NCBI RefSeq assembly: GCF_001700435.1
Contig: NZ_LYPC01000027.1
Coordinates: forward strand, 248,380 to 312,379
DNA: 64,000 nt
Direction of reading: 5' to 3'
Source of the DNA: Paenibacillus pectinilyticus
GTDB lineage: Bacteria > Bacillota > Bacilli > Paenibacillales > NBRC-103111
Shown here: piece by piece, positions 17,476 through 26,518 of the stretch
Numbering within the stretch: the first letter of the stretch is position 1
How the letters are laid out: every line of letters begins with the position of its first letter
Made by a program: the position numbers and the translations under genes
The notes under the pieces: generated by a model
What the model saw: the letters and a program-made list of their open reading frames with translations, nothing else
Told to the model about the DNA's origin: nothing
The model's database searches: none

Positions 17476-20400
17476 CTAATTCTGATCAACCGACAATGAT
17501 TGCGTAAACGTATCACCCTCTGACAGCACGGGCAGATGGAGCCGTACGAGCGTTCCTTTGCCAGCCTTGCTGTCGATATCCCAGGAATAGTGTTCGCCAA
17601 AATACAAATTCAACCGTTGGAACACATTTATCAGACCAATACCGGTATGATTGGACTCCCTTTGATCTTCTTCAGTCGAACGCAACCGCTGTAATTGTTC
17701 CTCACTCATCCCCATGCCATTGTCGAGAATTTCGATATGCATATGGCTTCCTTCGATATACCCCTTGATCATCAGCAATCCGTCAGCTTCCATAGGGTCC
17801 AAGCCGTGGACGATGGCGTTCTCTACGATAGGCTGCAAGATCAATTTGACAGTTAAGGAATATTGTAATTCCTCCGAGACATTCCAAATAATATGGAATC
17901 GATTCTTGGCTCTGATTTTTTGAATCCGCAAGTACTGCTCTAGGTGGTCAAGTTCGTCGGTCATTGGAATGAGACCGCTTTTTTTACTAATGCTCACTCT
18001 AAAAAACTGCCCCAGCGCGGTAGTCATTTCAACGATCTCTTCAGCGCCTTGCCGGAAAGCCATCCATTTAATCGATTCCAACGTGTTGTATAGAAAGTGG
18101 GGATTGATTTGCTGCTGCAGCGCATGAAGCTGAGCTTCCTTCTCGAGAAACATAAGCTCTTTCTCGCGAATCTTCGATTGATAATTCTCAGTAATTAACT
18201 CATTTAAACGTTTGATCATATTGTTAAAATGCCGGCTTAAACTGCCAATTTCATCTCGTCCTTTGTGATTCATACGTGCTTCGAAGTTTCCTGTGTTCAC
18301 TTCATGCATCAAGTCTTGGAGTTTACGCAGCGGTTTGCTGATTAGGCCTGAGATCACGGTTGCTATCAGCAGGATCAAGATACCGAATAGGGCGAAGAAG
18401 GCAGCGCCGTACCAGATCAGATGATACACCTTTTTCTTAAGCTCGGCAGAGGGGACAATCCCTACCATTTTTACACCAAAATAAGACGCTGTGTCGTAGA
18501 AAACCATATATCGGTTGCTGCCCACAGTTTTGAACGTTGAACCGCTCTTCTGCTGCATCATCTCGGATATGAGGGGGTCATCTTTCTGCAGCACATGTGA
18601 TGTGAGATCGTCGTTGTCATGGGAGAGAATGGTGCCGCTCTGATCAATCAAGAAGAAATAACCGGAGTCTCCGATGCGAATGGTGCGAAATATATTGTTC
18701 AGCATGTCTTGTTCTACATTAACAATCAAATAGCCAAGTTGGGAGCCAAGGTTCCCAGCGCTGGAGCTGCTGATTTTTCTGGCAAATGTAAGCACCGGCG
18801 TCATGTATAAATTGCGATACGTTCCGATCAACTGCAGCTCACCTGAGCTATGATCAAGTCTTTCAAAGACGCGCGGATCCGTTTTCGAAATGGGAACGGT
18901 GCCCGCATACATGCCCGTATAAATGCGGTCACGCGTTTGGTTATAGAGCTCCATGGAAAGAAACTCTCTTTTCCGCTGCTTGACATTGCCGAATTGAAGT
19001 TCTAACAGTGTCATATCCGAAGGCTGCAAAGTAGCCTCTTCTGACTTGCGCATCGTTTGTTGGACATCAGGATGGAAAATGAGCTGCTGCGTCAATCTGT
19101 CGTAGCTTTTCAGACTATAATCAATATTTCGTTTGACTTGCTGTACCGTGCTTTCAGTAAATTGCATCACCTTATGCTGATAGTTGTCATAATGCACATA
19201 AGTCAGCAGCAGGACGAACAGTAGGTTCGGCACAAAGGTAGTTAGAATGAAGTACGCAATTAACTTCCAACGCACGCTAAAATTCGGAAAGCTTATGTGC
19301 GGTTCGATTGCCGAACGCTCATTTAAAGCAGCGAATCCCGTGGAAAGCCCTTGTGTTAATTCCAGCAGCGGTTTGGATAGCGTACCTGCAAACCAGAACG
19401 ACAAGATCATGACAAAGATAAGTGATCCCAAACCGAATAGGAAAATAAAGGTGTGCGTTCCGCTAGTACCGGTAACGATCGATGTGATCGGATATTCACT
19501 CATGAGTTCAAAGGGATAGGATGACATCTGAAAATGAGTAACGAGCACCTTATTTCCGTTCCTCTTCATGACTTTATACGAAGCATTGTCCGATTGTTCG
19601 GATAAAGTAGGGAAGAAGTCTTCGGGCAGACCAACTGTATGATTACTCCAAATGGACTGGTGTTGATTCGTCAGCATAAACAGCGTTTCATCAATGTCAG
19701 AGCTATTGAATACTTCTTTAGCGAATTCTGGAACGTTAAATGTCACCACGATGGTGCCGATCGTTTCATTTTCCAGGCGAATTGGCCGGTAATAAGCAAT
19801 GCGATGATCAAGCATGTTCGTAAGCATTTTTTCATCTAAACCCTTGGTGAGAGATGAATCTAAGGATGCAGCGTAGAAAGGTACACCTTCCTGTTGTTTG
19901 TAGAGTAAAGTTGCAGCACTTTCATTCAGCCAATGCGTAAACTTGAAATCGGTTCCGGCGAATTTGCCGCCATTATCATATTCATACAGATAAACAAGAT
20001 CGTTTTTACCTAGTATCATAATTTTGTCGATATAATCATGGTATAACAACGTATCATTGATTTCGCTCGTCAGTGTCTGAACCCTTTGGCCAATTTGAAA
20101 GAAATCGTTCTGGGTAAATGGCTCGTTGACGGCCTTTTGTATCGAGGGTTCATTAACTAGCTTATTCGTATTGGCATCCAGATCTGCGAATAGAGATTTG
20201 AAGTAATTGGCCGTTTGTTTAAATTCATTGACTTGGTATTCTGCTTTTTCTTGTACAATAAGTCGACTCACGAAGGATTCGGATAGCCAATAAAAGGTGG
20301 AGGCTAACGTCAATGTGAGCAGTACGGAACAGAACAGCAGTTTTTTGCGAATCGAATGATCATAGAGTAAGCTTAACAAAATCTGCTTCAATCGTTCCAT
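17476..20400 (-). CDS. YesM-type sensor histidine kinase with two tandem extracellular sensor modules
   Basis: 974 residues, far longer than the usual 570-620 of YesM kinases. Reading from the N-terminus: transmembrane helix about 21-42, a large extracellular region to about 317, second helix about 318-342 with a short SKPLLELTQG stretch like a HAMP start, third helix about 380-404, a second extracellular Cache-like region to about 665, fourth helix about 670-692, HAMP (SKPLRKLQDLMHEV), His_kinase domain with phosphoacceptor His768 in QINPHFLYNTLESI, and ATPase motifs DNGMGMSEEQ and TGIGLINVFQRL. It follows its response regulator gene by 13 bases. The pair is divergent from the sugar ABC operon at 22244 and probably controls it. 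Confidence 0.92.
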   Translation of the reverse strand: MERLKQILLSLLYDHSIRKKLLFCSVLLTLTLASTFYWLSESFVSRLIVQEKAEYQVNEFKQTANYFKSLFADLDANTNKLVNEPSIQKAVNEPFTQNDFFQIGQRVQTLTSEINDTLLYHDYIDKIMILGKNDLVYLYEYDNGGKFAGTDFKFTHWLNESAATLLYKQQEGVPFYAASLDSSLTKGLDEKMLTNMLDHRIAYYRPIRLENETIGTIVVTFNVPEFAKEVFNSSDIDETLFMLTNQHQSIWSNHTVGLPEDFFPTLSEQSDNASYKVMKRNGNKVLVTHFQMSSYPFELMSEYPITSIVTGTSGTHTFIFLFGLGSLIFVMILSFWFAGTLSKPLLELTQGLSTGFAALNERSAIEPHISFPNFSVRWKLIAYFILTTFVPNLLFVLLLTYVHYDNYQHKVMQFTESTVQQVKRNIDYSLKSYDRLTQQLIFHPDVQQTMRKSEEATLQPSDMTLLELQFGNVKQRKREFLSMELYNQTRDRIYTGMYAGTVPISKTDPRVFERLDHSSGELQLIGTYRNLYMTPVLTFARKISSSSAGNLGSQLGYLIVNVEQDMLNNIFRTIRIGDSGYFFLIDQSGTILSHDNDDLTSHVLQKDDPLISEMMQQKSGSTFKTVGSNRYMVFYDTASYFGVKMVGIVPSAELKKKVYHLIWYGAAFFALFGILILLIATVISGLISKPLRKLQDLMHEVNTGNFEARMNHKGRDEIGSLSRHFNNMIKRLNELITENYQSKIREKELMFLEKEAQLHALQQQINPHFLYNTLESIKWMAFRQGAEEIVEMTTALGQFFRVSISKKSGLIPMTDELDHLEQYLRIQKIRAKNRFHIIWNVSEELQYSLTVKLILQPIVENAIVHGLDPMEADGLLMIKGYIEGSHMHIEILDNGMGMSEEQLQRLRSTEEDQRESNHTGIGLINVFQRLNLYFGEHYSWDIDSKAGKGTLVRLHLPVLSEGDTFTQSLSVDQN

Positions 20401-20413
20401 GTTGACACCGCTT

Positions 20414-22048
20414 TCAGTATGTGATGAAGGATTGACGGTATTCGAGCGGCGTTAGCTTGGTATAACTCTTGAAGGTCGTTGCGAAATATTTACGGTCTTG
20501 ATAGCCGACGATTTCTCCGATTTCATAGACTTTAAGATCGATGCGGCGCAGCAATTCTTTGGCTTTTTCCATTCTGCAATTTTTCAAATAGTCGATAAAA
20601 TTAATGCCCGTTTCTTTTTTAAATTGAATGCTGAAATAGCTGGGATTGAGGTAAACGAGCTCAGCCATTTGATTGAGTGTGATTTTTTCGCTGCAATGCT
20701 CTTCAATATATTTTTTTACTTGATGGACAGCCGAATGTGAGGTCGTTTGGACGACGTCATTTAATTTTTTGATATGCAGCGTAATATCTGAAATCAAGCG
20801 GTCCAACGCTGTTTTTAATTGAGACAAAGTTTGGAACTGCTCAACAAATTCGATGAAAGGCATAGAGAGACTTGCGATCGATTCAAATGAAGCGCCATGC
20901 AGATCCAGCCTTCGTTCTAGCATCGTAAACAGCGGCATCAAGTATCTGTGGACATGGGCGTGCTCAGCTTGTTCTGCATCTAAACCACAGCTGTTCCAAA
21001 ATTGCTGAAAATGCAGTAAACTGCTATCTAGATTGCCTTCTAGTACAGCATCTAGTAATTTGGTTTCATGGGGATAGGGATAATCTTTGCGTTCTAGTAG
21101 CTGCCCTTCGGCAGAATCCCATAGAAACAACCCGCCACGCTCCAAGAAAATGTTTCGTTCCATGACACTTCTTGCTTGCTTGTAAGAATCAGGGAAAGAG
21201 AGTAGACTCTGATAAACATCACCAAGGCCTATGATGGACCTGCAACCTGTTTCATGTTCGATCGATACGATAATTTGCTCAAAAAGCAATGAAAGTGATC
21301 GACGAGGAGGAACCGATGTCCCATTCAGATTTAGGAAGACGATGAGTTCACCCGCTTTTTTCCTAAGCGCATAGCTGTGACATTGCCCTGCATCGAGATG
21401 ACGTTCGAGAATGGTGTGAGCCTTGTTCATCATCGTGGAATCAGGTGCATTCCCGTCCTGTTGCTCCTTGGTTTCGAGCTTAACAGCTGCGCAGCAATAA
21501 TAGGAGGCGTTCATTTCAATTTCCAATAGGCTCATTTTTTCTTTGGCCTCATGGTATTCAGGTAAGGGAGCCTCGACCAATGACTGGAAAAAGTGATCTC
21601 TGGCGGCAGGCAAGCTGTTAGCTAACTGGTTCGCATAGGATTGTAATTTTTGAGAAGATTGCCGTTCTGCATCCATTTGCAACTTTAATTTCATCATACT
21701 TTCGCTGAGATTCTTCAGGTCTACAGGTTTCAATAAATATTCGGACACGCCTGCTTGAAGGGCATCTCGTGCGTAGGAAAACTCTTTATAGCCAGATAAA
21801 ATCACAATTTTGACATGAGGATAGTGGATGGAAATCTCTCTGCTTAGTTCAATGCCATCCATAACGGGCATCTTAATATCTGTGATGACCACATCCACAT
21901 CATTTCGCTGCATCAAGTCGAGCGCTTGCTTGCCGTTGGCAGCTAGCCCAATTGCCTGAAATTGAAAGCGTTCCCAATAAAAGGAGTTTAACCCTTCCCG
22001 AATCTCGAATTCGTCGTCAACAATCAGTATTTTATAGGTATCGTTCAT
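20414..22048 (-). CDS. YesN-type response regulator with AraC DNA-binding domain
   Basis: 544 residues from the ATG giving MNDTYKILIVDDEFEIREG, 7-8 bases after AAAGGAG; an upstream in-frame extension is not supported. Receiver domain with acidic pair Asp11/Asp12, phosphoacceptor Asp57 (VVITDIKMPVMDG) and Lys in LLKPVD. A long middle segment links to a C-terminal pair of AraC helix-turn-helix motifs (LNQMAELVYLNPSYFSIQFK and VYEIGEIVGYQDRKYFATTFK). First gene of a two-gene unit with the tandem-sensor kinase. By analogy with YesMN pairs it should activate the adjacent divergent carbohydrate importer. Confidence 0.94.
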   Translation of the reverse strand: MNDTYKILIVDDEFEIREGLNSFYWERFQFQAIGLAANGKQALDLMQRNDVDVVITDIKMPVMDGIELSREISIHYPHVKIVILSGYKEFSYARDALQAGVSEYLLKPVDLKNLSESMMKLKLQMDAERQSSQKLQSYANQLANSLPAARDHFFQSLVEAPLPEYHEAKEKMSLLEIEMNASYYCCAAVKLETKEQQDGNAPDSTMMNKAHTILERHLDAGQCHSYALRKKAGELIVFLNLNGTSVPPRRSLSLLFEQIIVSIEHETGCRSIIGLGDVYQSLLSFPDSYKQARSVMERNIFLERGGLFLWDSAEGQLLERKDYPYPHETKLLDAVLEGNLDSSLLHFQQFWNSCGLDAEQAEHAHVHRYLMPLFTMLERRLDLHGASFESIASLSMPFIEFVEQFQTLSQLKTALDRLISDITLHIKKLNDVVQTTSHSAVHQVKKYIEEHCSEKITLNQMAELVYLNPSYFSIQFKKETGINFIDYLKNCRMEKAKELLRRIDLKVYEIGEIVGYQDRKYFATTFKSYTKLTPLEYRQSFITY

Positions 22049-22243
22049 CGGACTCACTCCTTTGACTCTATCATAATAAGGCATGCTTTTCATGTAAAGG
22101 AACTTCTGAAGGATATCAATAACAGTCAAAAAGATCAAACCTAATCCAAAAACCATCCCCTATTTTTTTATCCGAATTCCCCCTAGAATGAAACTCGTAA
22201 GCAACACAATACATGTGGCAAACACAAAAATGGAGGCGCTTTT

Positions 22244-23629
22244 ATGCAGGGGTTCAAGAAAAGTTGGGCATTAATAAGTTTGTCGTCAGTCGTCGGGTTA
22301 AGCCTTTTGAGCGGATGTGGTAGCGCTACCACTACAAAAAAAGAAACAGGAGCAGCAGCTACAGCAGCTACATCAAGCACGGCACCCAAAAAGGCAGATC
22401 CTGTCACGTTGTCGATGTTCATTACATCAGCTAGCCAGAAAGAATGGGACGACGGCTCACCTAACGATAAAATAAAGAAACAGTGGGAAGCCAAATCCGG
22501 GAATAAGCTTGAGCTTAATATTTTACCAGGGACACTAGACGAAGCCATGAAGAAAATCGATATCGCGATGCTCTCGGGTGACAAGACGGATATCATTAAC
22601 CTTTCGAATCCCATCGATCAGAACAAGTATGCGTCCAGAGATTTCTTGTATCCGATGAAAGATTTGGCAAAGCAAGCTAACTATGATATTGACAAGATTT
22701 ACGGGGACTCACTCACGAAATACAAAGATGAAGTCTACTATATTCCGTACAATTTGTCGATGTGGGCAGTCTTTTATAACAAAAAGCTGTTTGATGAAGC
22801 TGGTATTCCATACCCTACAGGAAAATGGACATGGAGCCAATACATTGAGACGGCCAAAAAATTAACGAATCCGGCAAAAGGCATCCAAGGCTCTTATATG
22901 CTTACGTTTGATAATTACCTGTATATGCAGGCTAGACAAAAAGACGTACCAGGTTATAAAGCAGATGGAACTTCCAATTATGATGATCCGGCATATAAAG
23001 ATGCGCTTAAATGGTACAACGATTTGAGTGCTGTTCACAAAATTCAACCGTCTTGGATTGAGTTTAAGACAAAGAAACTGTCTAACCTTGGATTCTTGGA
23101 AGGCAAGTATGCGATGCAGTTCATTGGAACATGGTACTTGGGTTCATTAAACAATTTCGATAAATATCCGCGTGACTGGAAATGGGGCGTAGTTCAACCT
23201 CCAACACCTGATGATGGCAAAGGCAATAACAACATTGGGGTTACCGCTGCTCTTGGGATTAATAAGAAATCTGCTCACCCTAAGGAAGCGTTTGATTTCC
23301 TATCGTACTTTGCAGAGAATAGCTACAAAGAAAGAGGCGAATTCCCAGCTCAGAAGAATTTGAGCAAGGATGACATGAATGCAGTACTGAAAAATATCGC
23401 AGATAAATCGCAAGGCAGTGTAACATCAGACGATCTTCGCAAAGCGCTCCTTGATAATGGACTAGGCTTCACACAGGAGAAATTGCTAGGTAGTGCAATG
23501 AGTGAGTACAGCAACATTATTATGCAAGAATCCGAGTTGTACTTTGCAGGTCAGAAATCAGTAGATGAAGCTGTTAAATCGATTAAAACAAGAGAAGACC
23601 AAGCGATTCAAGCGGCTAGCAAACAATAA
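22244..23629 (+). CDS. ABC transporter sugar-binding lipoprotein (family 1)
   Basis: 461 residues with lipoprotein signal and lipobox LLSGC (Cys25), then an Ala/Thr-rich linker. The mature part has the features of extracellular solute-binding protein family 1: YIPYNLSMWAVFYNKKLFDEAGIPYPTGKWTW in shortened form (positions about 165-195) and GVTAALGINKKSAHPKEAFD near the end. It should capture an oligosaccharide outside the cell for the two permeases encoded next. GGAGGC precedes the ATG. A long hairpin follows immediately after the stop and before the first permease, a layout known to give more binding protein than permease. Confidence 0.93.
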   Translation: MQGFKKSWALISLSSVVGLSLLSGCGSATTTKKETGAAATAATSSTAPKKADPVTLSMFITSASQKEWDDGSPNDKIKKQWEAKSGNKLELNILPGTLDEAMKKIDIAMLSGDKTDIINLSNPIDQNKYASRDFLYPMKDLAKQANYDIDKIYGDSLTKYKDEVYYIPYNLSMWAVFYNKKLFDEAGIPYPTGKWTWSQYIETAKKLTNPAKGIQGSYMLTFDNYLYMQARQKDVPGYKADGTSNYDDPAYKDALKWYNDLSAVHKIQPSWIEFKTKKLSNLGFLEGKYAMQFIGTWYLGSLNNFDKYPRDWKWGVVQPPTPDDGKGNNNIGVTAALGINKKSAHPKEAFDFLSYFAENSYKERGEFPAQKNLSKDDMNAVLKNIADKSQGSVTSDDLRKALLDNGLGFTQEKLLGSAMSEYSNIIMQESELYFAGQKSVDEAVKSIKTREDQAIQAASKQ

Positions 23630-23641
23630 TTGAGAAGTGAC

Positions 23642-23672
23642 GGAGGAGGACATCATGGTGATGTCCTCCTTC
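23642..23672 (+). promoter_or_regulatory. Intercistronic hairpin between binding-protein and permease genes
   Basis: GGAGGACATCA (23645-23655) and TGATGTCCTCC (23659-23669) are exact complements with a 3-base loop; pairing extends to 14 bp with one G-U. It is not followed by a T-run, so it looks like an mRNA-stabilising or partial attenuating element rather than a full terminator. It would also bury a GGAGGAGG/ATG start pair, supporting the later start chosen for the permease. Confidence 0.7.
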
Positions 23673-23693
23673 CTAAAAAGAGGAGAATGGAGC

Positions 23694-24578
23694 ATGCTGC
23701 GGATTACGAACGAAGAAAAGGTTGCTTTCTGGTTTGTCACGCCTTTCGTGGCAGGATTTGCGCTTTTTTATTTACTGCCGACCCTTTACGCATTTGTCAT
23801 CAGCGTTTTGGATTACAATAGCTTCAAAAGCTTATCGGATGTACACTTTGCTGGACTTTCTAACTATATCTCGGTCTTGAAGGATCCTATTGCCTTAAGT
23901 TCATTTGGAAGAAGCTTTCTATTTATGATTTGTTATGTACCAGGTGTTATTATTGCAGCTTTGCTGCTCTCTATGTTGTTTAATGCGACTTTTCATTTGC
24001 GAACATTAGCACGGACGTTGATTATGCTGCCGTATGTTACGAACGTAGTGGCGATCGCGATTGTGTTTTCCATTTTGCTTAATCCGTATGATGGGGTTGT
24101 GAACAAGCTGCTCGCAGCTGTAGGTATTGCACATCCTCCGCAATGGTTGGGAGGTATTCACACCTCGCTGCCAACGATCGCTGGCGTTGAAGTTTGGCAT
24201 TCACTGGCTTTCCCAACAATCGTGTACTTAGCAGCTCTGCAAGGCGTGCCCAAAGATTTGTACGAATCAGCGGAACTCGATGGGGCAGGGCGGTTTAAGA
24301 AGTTTATGAGCGTGACATTGCCATTGATTTCACCGACGACCTTCTTCTTGGTGATTACCAATATTATCGGATCTTTTCAAAACTATGCGATTATCCGTAA
24401 CTTGACGAATGGTGGTCCAGGTACCTCGTCGCGTGTTATTTCATTGAATATTTATGAAGAAGCGTTTGCTTACAACAAATATAGCTTTGCCTCGGCTCAA
24501 GCGATTCTGTTGTTTGCCATTATCTTAGTGATTACGATTATCCAATGGAGGGGGCAAAAAAGATGGGTACATTATTAA
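23694..24578 (+). CDS. Sugar ABC transporter permease (MalF/UgpA type)
   Basis: 294 residues from the ATG after AGAGGAGAATGGAGC; earlier ATGs are inside the hairpin at 23642-23672. About six hydrophobic helices, starting VAFWFVTPFVAGFALFYLL. The cytoplasmic EAA loop that docks to the ATPase reads ESAELDGAGRFKKFMSVTLP. With the next permease it forms the membrane channel of a carbohydrate importer. Ends 16 bases inside the following gene. No ATPase is encoded in the operon, so a shared MsmX-type ATPase is likely used. Confidence 0.9.
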   Translation: MLRITNEEKVAFWFVTPFVAGFALFYLLPTLYAFVISVLDYNSFKSLSDVHFAGLSNYISVLKDPIALSSFGRSFLFMICYVPGVIIAALLLSMLFNATFHLRTLARTLIMLPYVTNVVAIAIVFSILLNPYDGVVNKLLAAVGIAHPPQWLGGIHTSLPTIAGVEVWHSLAFPTIVYLAALQGVPKDLYESAELDGAGRFKKFMSVTLPLISPTTFFLVITNIIGSFQNYAIIRNLTNGGPGTSSRVISLNIYEEAFAYNKYSFASAQAILLFAIILVITIIQWRGQKRWVHY

Positions 24579-25387
24579 AACCGAAATTGATGATGACCTA
24601 CGTGATGCTGCTTCTCGGTATTGTGATGATCATTCCGTTTCTGTTCATGATTTCATTTGCGTTGAAAACGCCACTAGAGATGACGCAGCATCCGGCCTCT
24701 CTCTTCATCAGCCATCCGTTTATGGGCAATTTTGAAACCATCTTCAAGCACAAAACCTATTTCATCTGGTATTTTAACTCCATTAAAGTCGTGTTAGGCG
24801 TCCTAGTGTTAAGAGGGCTGCTCGTGACCATGGCGGCTTATGCCTTTGCAAGGCTGGAATTCCGGTTTAAAAATGTCATTTTCATGATCTTGATCGCTAA
24901 GATGATGATTCCATCCGATACGACGATTGTGGCAAGGTTCTTGTTGTATAAGTACCTTCATTTGAATAACACGCATTGGGCGATTATTTTGCCTGCTGCT
25001 TTCGATGTTTTCTTCCTTTTCTTGCTCAGACAATTTTTTATTAGTATTCCCAAAGAAATATCCGAAGCGGCCATTGTCGATGGTTGTTCGCATTATAAAG
25101 TGTATTATCGAATTATTTTACCATTGGCCAAACCGGCGCTTGTCACGATGGTATTGTTTACCTTCTTATGGACGTGGAACGATTTCGCTTCGCCTTTTGT
25201 ATTCATAACAGATATGAAGAAGCAACTGCTAACGGTTGGCTTATCATACTTCCAGACCGAAGCTGGGGCTGACTATGCGCTGCAAATGGCTGGTGCTGCT
25301 GTAGCTGTACTGCCTACGATTGTTCTGTTTATTTTTGCGCAGAAATACTTTGTTCAGGGCGTTACGATGTCAGGGGTTAAAGGTTGA
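24563..25387 (+). CDS. Sugar ABC transporter permease (MalG/UgpE type)
   Basis: 274 residues from the ATG that follows GGAGGGGGC; the ATG 18 bases earlier lacks a proper site. Six predicted helices, starting MTYVMLLLGIVMIIPFLFMI. EAA loop SEAAIVDGCSHYKVYYRIIL, and the usual C-terminal end KYFVQGVTMSGVKG of this permease class. Overlaps the preceding permease and lies 17 bases before the SGNH hydrolase start, so the genes are one transcription unit. Confidence 0.9.
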   Translation: MGTLLKPKLMMTYVMLLLGIVMIIPFLFMISFALKTPLEMTQHPASLFISHPFMGNFETIFKHKTYFIWYFNSIKVVLGVLVLRGLLVTMAAYAFARLEFRFKNVIFMILIAKMMIPSDTTIVARFLLYKYLHLNNTHWAIILPAAFDVFFLFLLRQFFISIPKEISEAAIVDGCSHYKVYYRIILPLAKPALVTMVLFTFLWTWNDFASPFVFITDMKKQLLTVGLSYFQTEAGADYALQMAGAAVAVLPTIVLFIFAQKYFVQGVTMSGVKG

Positions 25388-25404
25388 TCGAGTGGAGGGA
25401 AACG

Positions 25405-26412
25405 ATGTTATATCCGCCGAATGAGCCTAAGGTCGTGCTTCACCATGTAACGGAAGTGGTGGAAGACGAAACAAAAGGGCTGCGTTTATGCCGAATACCG
25501 GAAAAACTGAGACTAACACTGAATGAGTTTGCGCAGCGGAATGCCCAGAGCGCTGCAGGCTCCGAAATTCGATTCCGCATGACGGGTGAACGGGTAGAGA
25601 TCGGGCTTTGGTGGAAGCCGCATCTTGAAACACCGATTACGACCATGGCATCACTTGTCGTAGGTGGTCTGCAGGCTGAAATTTTTTATTTGCATGTCGG
25701 ATATAACCGGATTGTCATCAACAAAGTTGAACTGCGGCCAGAGCTCAACATGATCCTGCCGCAGTATGCCTACGATAGGGAATTGTACCGATTGGTACTT
25801 CCCTATCAAGGGAAGGTGTATCTAGCTTCTGTAGAAGGTGAAGTGGAGCCGCCTTACAGCATGAAGATCCCTAATAAAGGCTATCTAGCCTACGGCTCCT
25901 CCATCACACATGGAGCTTCAGCTTGGTCGCCAACAGGAACGTATGCCTTCCGTCTAGCGCAACTGCTTGGTTCAGATCTGCGCAATTTCGGGCTTGCAGG
26001 CGGAGCTAAACTTGAACCGCAAATGGCAGATTATTTGATGGAGTTGGAAGGCTGGGAGATCGCTACCGTTGAGCTGGGAATCAATGTGGTGTATGACTGG
26101 ACGGCGGAAGAATTTCGTGAAGCCGTTGATATCTTCCTAGCTCGATTAGCTGCCGGACTCGGAGATCGCAAGTTATTCGTTATAGATATGTTCTGGTTTG
26201 CGATGGATGCATCAGGAGATCCCAAGGCAGACCAGTTTCGTGAGATTGTGCAGCAGGCTGTCTGTAAGCGTAACCACCCAGGTATTATCGGTATTCCTGG
26301 CCGTGATCTATTAGATCCTGACAACCAAACAGTTGATTTGGTACATCCATCCCAAGCTGGCATGGAGCAGATTGCTCAGCGGCTGTATGCGGCGATCACT
26401 ACCCATTTGTAA
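25405..26412 (+). CDS. SGNH/GDSL-family hydrolase, likely carbohydrate esterase
   Basis: 335 residues from the ATG after GGAGGGAAACG (a TTG seven codons earlier is in frame but less likely). An N-terminal beta-rich domain of about 150 residues is followed by the SGNH core: block I YGSSITHGA with the nucleophile Ser, block II around NFGLAGGAKLE, block III VELGINVV, and the catalytic Asp/His in DLVHPSQAGM. The two-part design resembles esterases with an N-terminal jelly roll (Lipase_GDSL_3 group). There is no signal peptide, so it should act on an ester, for example acetyl, on imported oligosaccharide in the cytoplasm. Confidence 0.86.
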   Translation: MLYPPNEPKVVLHHVTEVVEDETKGLRLCRIPEKLRLTLNEFAQRNAQSAAGSEIRFRMTGERVEIGLWWKPHLETPITTMASLVVGGLQAEIFYLHVGYNRIVINKVELRPELNMILPQYAYDRELYRLVLPYQGKVYLASVEGEVEPPYSMKIPNKGYLAYGSSITHGASAWSPTGTYAFRLAQLLGSDLRNFGLAGGAKLEPQMADYLMELEGWEIATVELGINVVYDWTAEEFREAVDIFLARLAAGLGDRKLFVIDMFWFAMDASGDPKADQFREIVQQAVCKRNHPGIIGIPGRDLLDPDNQTVDLVHPSQAGMEQIAQRLYAAITTHL

Positions 26413-26518
26413 ACAAAAGAATTAAATGAATGAAGAACTTGGCCTGTAATCTGTTTATTCCATAAGGTAACTGCAGAATACAGGCCTGCATAACTATAGG
26501 AAAATCGAGGAATCCAGG

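Noticed and set aside
22049..22156. Longer N-terminus for the response regulator at 20414
   Set aside because: The receiver domain begins at the ATG at 22048, which follows AAAGGAG; the extension is intergenic.
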